60,726 bases of DNA from a virus, in IMG/VR virus record IMGVR_UViG_3300045131_000496, positions 1 to 60,726 of that record; one strand, written 5' to 3'. The notes beneath the pieces are model-generated. The model ran no database searches. It was not told the origin of the DNA and saw only the letters and a program-made list of their open reading frames with translations. This document shows positions 33,501 through 41,000 of the stretch, piece by piece (positions within the stretch are counted from its first letter, which is position 1; every line of letters starts with the position of its first letter). The position numbers were made by a program, and so were the translations under genes.

Positions 33501-34234
33501 GAAGAGGTGGAGTATTCCCAGAAGCTGAAGAAAAAGAGCTTGCTAGGCTTAAAGCAGAAAAAGCAGCACTAAGTAGTATGCAGACTATTAGAGAGGCTGG
33601 TCTCAAGCCAGCACAAGCTGAAATAAATAACGCTAAAGTTGCACAGAAAGCAGCAGTAAACAGCTACAAAGAAACAGAAGCAACTATAGGTGCACAACTT
33701 AATAAAGATTATCAAGAGCTGTTATCTGGTAAACATTTGAGTAATGCAGCACCTGCAAGGTTAGCTCTACCCCCAGCAAGTATAAAAGTACCTCCTGGAG
33801 GGTTTTCAACTCCGGCAGGTCTAGCTTCTACATCTTCTGGAAGTAATTCAGCTATTGCTACTGCAGTGGCTACAACTGCACCTAAAAGTAGTCTTGCGCC
33901 AACGGTAGTGCCGACACCTCCTCCTACTCCTGTAACAGCTGCTGCTCCTACTGTAGCCACTACTATACCGAAAACTGTACTGTCTGTACCTGGCACAGTT
34001 GAAGATCTTACTAAACTGGGTGCTGCTGATGTAATTAGTATTGTAAATAGCGGAAATAAAGATAGCCTTCTCGCTAGTTTAGATGCCGCAATAAAAAGTA
34101 ATATACCAGAAGTTGATAAGAAATTACTACAAGAAAAAAGAGACGCTGTAGCTAATTGGACTCCATCATTAGATTTAGATAACCTAACTGCTTTATTAGA
34201 TGGAGCGGAATTGGTACAAAGTATAGGTAAATAA
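30596..34234 (+). CDS. Large internal/ejection protein, 1212 aa, Cys-free
   Basis: A long helical start with coiled coil (about 35-110, rich in KAxEE). A helical body follows, then a Pro/Thr/Gln-rich linker (about 520-600), a glycine- and alanine-rich hydrophobic stretch around 765-795 ('GNAVVGSVAAPASLLGALGVG'), another coiled coil (~920-1030) and a second Pro/Thr-rich linker (~1070-1130). There is not a single Cys. This make-up resembles the big internal proteins of podoviruses that travel with the DNA into the host. I see no recognisable enzyme motif. The start follows AAGGAG; it is followed one base after its stop by the transglycosylase-like gene. Confidence 0.6.
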   Translation: MPISDLLRGSNAGSNIDYVSAIPREGLGSVFLNYAKEQEEAKAKAAQEAEKIRQFNVTTDTSNNRYEAEQARLAAKDAEDLRRYNLEKEQLKLDKEENQRRWDTTNNREEAKYKYDVGQDTIGTKATALAGSLDAATLGTDYAFGQLGAITAKAAEEKGYNAAYNKFAEEQISQGNLDAFNAKQASTDRSVLVKPMSQAEALTEVISDGKVTDRTRTLLGMSQASDEEVGKRLGELSGGKNQIYKPITDALYDEKKLNALVKDVTDNMQQSEYASLLGSTVKESGLLRGADTDTQRKVTNVLEDQTKNSGTDTPEQVKAQRDTAQQRLTNTLSMLTAFSQKVRDSSSKKGNTSLKLDSADAQAITDGTPEGIRGVVHKMVAGFSGGNIMKDADGDTFDAVANFFTGNKASDVKANMEEAFLELNNSKYANLTPDQKANIVRTASIASSAYGNADDKWFSSSNSIANITKNLADNAINGKGSTDEASMITQLKDNAQNAYNATLNQGGSSASSTLANYIDTGKQRLTPPPTITTPTQTPAVPRQQAVVNQTPVATPSSTAVVEQPTAPVTAIQPTDTKQVIQPNTGSTGTRLPVDNNPSVTDGTAGNLPKSYTDQMKLVDRIRTTEGEDREAAIAEYNSRYRMPAPTSSSNLTSSLPTNYGETSLDLQKSILPTYKKDITDNGSTTDYNNEAAVNATHELRDLYQTARMSGKEGEEARASLKEAIPRFIETYGVKATPEEVVKDLDKYNLTWATNNDKAEAIEYIGNAVVGSVAAPASLLGALGVGALSGGAIGTLASPYKKSNDGNFNINDTAHGAAEGAAAGLLPAVVLRGLEKAYSNEVVRGALSGGWKERETAGSAYNILIDNNLPKNVSDIVATDYARAGYGKPTDPTTLISAAELKQSMINPNTGKKDLSTYMPREVKDSLTESKAALSSAKTDLGNLTLAIKEGKQKEAELDKAIKIGENRFRRGGVFPEAEEKELARLKAEKAALSSMQTIREAGLKPAQAEINNAKVAQKAAVNSYKETEATIGAQLNKDYQELLSGKHLSNAAPARLALPPASIKVPPGGFSTPAGLASTSSGSNSAIATAVATTAPKSSLAPTVVPTPPPTPVTAAAPTVATTIPKTVLSVPGTVEDLTKLGAADVISIVNSGNKDSLLASLDAAIKSNIPEVDKKLLQEKRDAVANWTPSLDLDNLTALLDGAELVQSIGK

Positions 34235-34235
34235 C

Positions 34236-35021
34236 ATGACATACGCTATACCAAATCAATACTTTGATACTATCGTAGGTAACGGTAAGTACAGTATCCC
34301 TTCTAAACCACTCACCAGTATGACCTTTGGTGAGTACATGGCTTATGCACCTCAGCTAATTGAGGCAACTAGAGGAAAGAAAGAGCTAGGTTTAGAGGGC
34401 ACAGGTAAAGGTACTAGTGCTTCTGGTGCTTACCAATTTACTGCAGAAACTACTAAAGATATAGCCCCTATGGTACTAGGTGAAAACTGGCAATCACAAA
34501 AAATGACACCAGAGAACCAAAGGCTGATGGCTTCTAAGTTATTTGATATCCGTAAAGGAGGTAATTTAAAAAAGACATGGTCTAGTTTACCTAATGCCGA
34601 AGAAGGTGCGTATTCCAATATGACATTCGACGAAGTAGAGCCTATTATCGTAAGAGGTGAGGTAGGTTATACTGGTGATTCTAAACCTATTACTGCAGTT
34701 GCCAACAATACAGCCCCTTCTAACGAGTATATGAATATGTATAAAGACATGTCAGATAGGCTAGATAGAAGAGAGGCTTTACTGGATGAACGATATAAAC
34801 AATCAATGGCAGATAGGAAATATGCAAATAGTTTAGCTTCAATGGAGCCTGTTGTGCAAGCACCTGCTATGCAAGAAGAACAAGCAGAGCCTATAACTAG
34901 ATTAGCATTACCTAGTTATAATCCACAACCATTAGACTTGAGTGTAGCTAAACCATATGTACCAAATAGACTAGCTAAAAGCAGGCTAGGTAAGTTACTT
35001 TTACAAGGAAGTGCAGGATAG
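34236..35021 (+). CDS. Virion-associated transglycosylase-like protein, 261 aa
   Basis: Residues ~28-115 contain 'MTFGEYMAYAPQLIEATRGKKELGLEGTGKGTSASGAYQF' (core TSASGxYQFTxET), with a following 'LGENWQSQKMTPENQRLMASKLFD'. This is the lysozyme/lytic transglycosylase fold seen in phage virion hydrolases that open a local hole in peptidoglycan during ejection. The catalytic Glu is most likely in the 'KKELGLEGTG' segment, but I cannot fix it. The C-terminal half is charged and helical and probably anchors it in the particle. No Cys. It lies directly ahead of the virion RNA polymerase. Confidence 0.55.
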   Translation: MTYAIPNQYFDTIVGNGKYSIPSKPLTSMTFGEYMAYAPQLIEATRGKKELGLEGTGKGTSASGAYQFTAETTKDIAPMVLGENWQSQKMTPENQRLMASKLFDIRKGGNLKKTWSSLPNAEEGAYSNMTFDEVEPIIVRGEVGYTGDSKPITAVANNTAPSNEYMNMYKDMSDRLDRREALLDERYKQSMADRKYANSLASMEPVVQAPAMQEEQAEPITRLALPSYNPQPLDLSVAKPYVPNRLAKSRLGKLLLQGSAG

Positions 35022-35050
35022 TTTACTGTACCATACTTTATTGATATAAT
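35022..35050 (+). promoter_or_regulatory. Sigma70-like promoter for the virion RNA polymerase genes
   Basis: TTTACT (35022-35027), exactly 17 bases, then TATAAT (35045-35050). The TTTACT begins on the base after the stop codon of the preceding gene. The predicted start near 35057 lies just after the 5' arm of the small hairpin at 35050-35078. Confidence 0.7.
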
Positions 35051-35078
35051 AGTACCAAAGTTAACTACTGAGGTACTG
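35050..35078 (+). promoter_or_regulatory. Small hairpin over the vRNAP ribosome binding site
   Basis: AGTACC (35051-35056) pairs with GGTACT (35072-35077), with a further T.G pair outside. The 3' arm includes GG of the GAGG Shine-Dalgarno (35070-35073). Read-through transcripts from upstream would carry both arms, whereas transcripts starting at about 35057 would carry only the 3' arm. Confidence 0.45.
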
Positions 35079-35080
35079 TC

Positions 35081-38000
35081 ATGTTATCCAACTACTACAA
35101 TAATCCATATATCGCATCAGCTACCTTAAATGAACCTGCTCAAGGTGTCGAGGATACAGATGAAACAAGTTTAGCTGCTGCTAAAGAAGATAAGCTCCGT
35201 AAGCTAGCTGAGAAGAAGGCTACACTTACAGCCGATAAACCTTTCACCTATGAACAGGCTGATTACGCAGACTTGACTAAGGGCACGTACACAGTAATGC
35301 CTGACGGTAGAAAAGAAGATAACTCTAATAAGATCTACAATGAGTTGTCACCTACCGAGTTGCAAGCAGTAAAGGGACTAGGTATAGCTAAGTATGCGCT
35401 AGAGCCTGATAAAGCTACCGGCAAGGTGTATATGACTGACTTAGAAGGAAATAAGCAGGAGTATAACGGCCCTACTGAAAGACTCTACATGGGTAAGGGT
35501 AAAGGGCCGAATGGAGAGGATATATTCAAGCTGGGCATTAGCGCCCCAGGACCTACCCCTGAAGCTATGATTGGCACTAAGTGGGAGGGTATGGACCCTT
35601 CTATAGTTCGCTATGATTCAGAAGCGGCTAAGTACTTTAAACTAGGGAGTGAGCGTAAGCCTTATGGTTGGGCATCTGGTCCTGAAGGGATAGATACATC
35701 TACTATGCAGAGTGTACTGCTACCCTACAACGTAGCTAAGGTAATGGAGGCAACGGATCACGGTAACAAAAGTGCTATGGCTAACCGAGCAGTTCCAGGA
35801 CTTAGTTCTGAAGGTAAAGAACGCTTCGGTCAAGGGTACGGTGAGTACTACAAGAACGGAGTTAAAGGTATGTTTGGTGATGTTAACCAAAACCTATCTG
35901 CCGAAGAGTACGATAAGGTTATGGGTACAGCTGATAAATTCCTGGCAGAGCGGATAGCACAGCAACAAGCTTTAGATCCACGTAACGGTATTGTAGATAA
36001 AGCAGCGTGGGAAAAGCACGTAGCTAATAAGCAAGCTGAGTACAAGTACAACACAAACAGTCTAGCAGATAACTGGGGCAATGCATTTAAAGGGGCAGCA
36101 GCATCCGCAGGTACAGGTGTACTGAAATTAGTTGATGCCTTACAAGAAGCCGCTACATTACCTTACCAAGCTGCTACAAATGCTATTGGACGATCATTAG
36201 ACCCTAAGTATAAAGATAGGGATATAGACCTAATAAAAGATGAATGGGTAAAAGCAGGAGAAGGTAACTTAGATAAGTTATTTGGGCATGATAGAGCACT
36301 TACTGATTACGCTTCACAGAGGGCTAAAGAGGAGATGGAGAAGGCTAAAATAGACCTCACTAGTCTTGACAACTTAACTGATCTAGCTACTAACAAAGAA
36401 AGGCTTTCTCATGTAGGCGATGTAGCAGGTATAGCTGCTTATAATCCTGCAGTAGTTACTAACTCTATAGCAGAAGTGCTAGGCGAAGGAGGTGGATTAA
36501 AAGCTATTGGTAGCGTTGCACTAAAGACTATGGCCGCAGTCGCCCCTAACCTAGCTAAGTCCGTAGAAGGCGTACTAACTACTAATAGATCGGATGTCAT
36601 AGCTAAGGCAAAAGAGATTAAAAGTAGAGAAGATCTTACAGATGATGCTAAAAGAGCTGCTATAAAAGAGGTAGAAAAGGAGTACACAAAAGGTAAACTA
36701 GCTGTTGACTTACTTAAAGGTAGTGCTTTCAGTAACGCTGACGCTATGGTACGTATCGATAATGATATCGATAAGTACAAAGAGAATAACGAAGGAGAGT
36801 CCCCTACTGCCGGTAAGCTACTTCAAATTGCAGTTACGGATAAAATTCTTGCCGAGATGAACGTACTATCCGCTAAAAGTGCTGTAGGACTTGATACACC
36901 AGTCAGTTCGTTATCTAGTAGTGCTATAACTGGAGCTATTAAACAAGCAGGTGCTGCTGTACTGCATGTAACAGGCAGTATCGGTAAAGAAGCTATTCAA
37001 GAAACGATTGATAGCATAGGGGAGCAAGTAAACCAAAAGTATAACAGTAAGGAGTTCAAAGACGCTACTGTAGGTGACATTATCAGAGAGAGCAGCACTG
37101 AGATCGCACTAGGTACAGTACTAGGCGGTGTAGGTGGCGGTTACATGGGCACTGTAGGGGCCATAAAGAATAATGTAATAGGCCCTTTGGTTGGCCAGGC
37201 AGCGCCTACGGTAAGTGCTGCTTCCTCTGCCGAGAAATCAGTAAAAACAGACATTTCGCAAGCAAAAGAGCAAGTAGGGGAAGAAGTTACTCCAGCTGTG
37301 CAGTACTTTAGAACTTTAGCAGAAGTAGACAAAGATTTTAAATCGGGAGTTATTACTAAGGACAATGTAGTTGACTATATTGATAAACTAGAATCAATGC
37401 AAGAGTTACGTTATGGTTTAAAGGATGTTCCAGAAGGTTTAGTTGCATACCAAGACGCTAGGTACTTAAACTTAGCTAATCATATTAATTCGTTTATGAC
37501 AGATGAAAATGCTACTGATGAGCAGTTAAAACTACAACGAAAATTACCCACAACGCTTCCCGACCCAAGTACAGCGTCTGCCCCTACGGATGCGACATTA
37601 GGTTCAGAAGAAACTACAGTAGTAGGTGCAACTGCAAGTAGTATATATTCAGATGCAGATAGAAAAGCTGATGCAGAGAGGCTACTTCATTTTGCTATAG
37701 ATTCGCTAGAGTTTACACCAGATCAGGCAGACATTATTGGCAGTCGCTACAGTAGATTTGCTAAAGCAAATGGGGTAGAACTAGAAAGATTAAATACGAT
37801 TATCAAGAGTTATGCAGCAGTAGAGGAAGAAGCATCTATAGGTAGACGTAGCTGGTTATCGTACGAGAACAAATTAGACGCTCTGATGAGTGCTACTGTG
37901 CCTAATACTAAAGCTATCGAAAGACAGTATAGACAGCTGAATAACTGGTTAGCTACTACAAATAATGCAAAGTTAGATTTAGAAGAAGGTATCGCTGCAG

Positions 38001-41000
38001 CAGAACAACTAGCTACGGATAAGAACAAAAAGAAAATTAGTTTTAGTTCTAGTACAGAAGCCTTCAAGACCCAGTATAGGAAGATTGGAGGAAAGCAATT
38101 TGAGATCAATATTAGTTATGACCCAAGCACAAAGAAATGGGTTGCAGATACTACACAAGCCCAGAAACTAGTAGAACTTAAGCAGCATAATGCAGAAGAG
38201 TTAACTAGAGTGTTAACGAAGTACAATACAAAAGCTTCTCAGCTGATTGGGGAGCTACGTAATGAAGGTACTCTAATTATCCCAGAAGCTGGTATTAATA
38301 CTTCTACAGGGATGAGTAAAGCTAGAGCTTTAGACACAGGGCATATCAAAAGTGCCATGACTAGGTTAAGTAATGTTACTGGAACTGCCCCGGGAGTTAC
38401 TAAAGTAATTTTAGATACTCAGAAGAGAAAGAATGAGACTCCTCATAGCAGTAAGTGGGATAATAAGTACGATTACTATAGGGTTAATAGACCTCTTATT
38501 AATAGAGGAGAGTATCACGAAGGTGAAGTAGTATTGCTTAATGCAATGGGTAGTGTAGTGCATAGCAAGTCTAAACGTAGTATTAGTAGTTTGTATCTAG
38601 CTGATTCTATAGCTGCTAAAGAGTTAGGAAAAGCTTTAGATGCCAGATCTACTATTCTACTAGATAGGGATTACATTGCCAGTAAAACCAAAGGATACAA
38701 GAATAAAGAAGGCGTATTTAAGGTTAGTGAACGTGCTGGAGGGTTAAACTCCAAAGGTCAACAAGTCAGTAATTATTTAGAGAGTAAAGGGTACGTACAA
38801 GTCCCTGGAAATCCCGCTCTATTTGTACACGCAGAGAGTAACAAGAAAGCGATAGAGGCTGCAGAAGAGTCACTAAAAGCAGCACAGAAAGAAGCTGCTG
38901 CTTTAGCTAGAGACAAGAAAGCATTAGTAGCGACATCTGCACAGCTAGATTGGTTGTATACTTATAGAGACTCTTTAGATGAGGTAGAGCAAGCTTTAGT
39001 AGATATTATTAGAGTGGCAGAGAAAAAGTATGAGGATCTTCGCAGTAAGTTAGAAAGCAAATTTCAACCTTCAGTACTAGAAGAGTTTAAGCACATGGCA
39101 AGTGTAGAAGAAGGCAGTGTTGAAGAAGATACCGCAGCAGTAGAAGGAGTAGAGTTTGACGGAGATGTCAAAGAAAGCAGCACAGAGCACGAAGATCTAG
39201 ATACCGCACTAGGTAGTGTAGCAGTAGACACTAGGTTAGTTACTGCAGCAGATAGAATGAATAGATATATAGAACGACGTAAAAGAGAGTTAATCGAACA
39301 AGCTGATGACACTTTGAGCATTACCAGTATTGACTTAGGGGTAGAGACCAGAGACGGTGTAGAGTATGTAAAAGGTTTGGATGCTTCCTATAAAGCTATG
39401 ATGGCAGACCTTAAGCGACAAGGTAAAGAGCATTTCCAGGATGTACAAGAAGAAGTACAAGAAGTGCTGAACAAGTGGAAAAAATATGTGGCAGATGGTT
39501 ACAGAGGGGAAGAACTCAGTAGTAAGATTGACAATGACCTAGACGCTATTTCAGACCTAGGTATTGCAGTAGGTAGTGTAAATATCTCGGAAAGTTTACT
39601 AGAGTTATGTATGGGTAAAGGTAAGCCTCAGATATATGAAGTAGTTATGAACGTAATGGGTAAGGATAAAGAGGGTAAGTATACAGTACCCAAAGGTAAA
39701 AGAGTTAGAACAGCTCTTACACAAAGTAGGGCAGATGAGTTAAAAGCAGAATTTGGTACTGTAGTAGACGGTCATGCAGGGAAGATTGTAAAAGAAGAAA
39801 GACTTACATATATTACTACAAGGGCAGTAAGTTTAGATCCTAATGAATATTTAACAGTAGGTAAAAACCCTACACTACTAAGTAAGTTTGCGGTAAGAGT
39901 ATTTGACGCTATTGACGGTCCTACCCAGACTATTATTAAGACTATCGAAAAAGTGCTGGTTAAACCTAGTGGGGTAGAGAAAGGGGATGTAGGGTTTGAG
40001 GTTGTAGATAAAGATGATAACAGTAAGTTCAATATTTACAACTCACCTGCTAGAGCTATCATTTTCAGTACTGCAGGTAAAATATCTCCACAAGTAGCAG
40101 CAGCTATGCATCTAGCCTTAGCAAGCACTATCGTAACGGATAAAAGTAAGCTAGTTAAAGGGTACAAGGATGATGAAGCTATTGCAGCTATGTTTGGTCT
40201 TAATTCAGTTGCTGCGGTTACAAATAGAATGAGAGCTATAGCAAAAGAACACGGAGCACTACGGAAAACAGTAGCTAACTCACTAGGTAAGGAGATATTA
40301 TCTCAGCTAGGTATTAAGGCTAAGAGAGGAGATGATACAGCAATTGGCATGTACGAAGCTATGGCTACAGACCTAGGTAATACAGCACTAGTTATTGCAG
40401 AAGAGATGGGCTTAGTATCTAGCAGCGAAGTTGCTTCCAAAGATATCGCAGAGATGAAGAAAGGGGGTACTAGTGTAGGGTTTACAGGAGAAGAAGTTAC
40501 AAAGTTTGTAAACTTAACTAGTGGTGCAGATGGTAAAAAAGTAAGTGTTAAGGTACAGAAGTACGAAGAAGCTTACCTAGAGTATGATAAGGATATTCCA
40601 GGCATTACTACGTTAAAAGTAGGACCAGAGTTTAGTCCACATACTGATGCAGAAGTAGGTAGAATGGTATCGGAAGTAAGAAACGATATGACTCACAATT
40701 TAGAGATAGCACCTGCTGCTAGAAAAGCTTTAGAAGGCATGATTAACACTAAATTTAAGATAGATGTGGAAGGTGCGGTAGAGCTGATAGAACTATACAA
40801 AAAAGGTGAGGGCATAAAGAGGCAGCTAGGTTGGCTTCCTTTAGAAGGAGAAGAATTTGATAGACTGTCATATGCTAAGAAAGAAGTACAAGAGGCTATT
40901 AACAGAGGTATCGAAAAAAGCTTTAGCAGTTTAGAAGAGCTTATTAAAGCGAAGAATGAAGGTCGTAACGAGCATGATCATGAGAAGGATATCAACGTAT

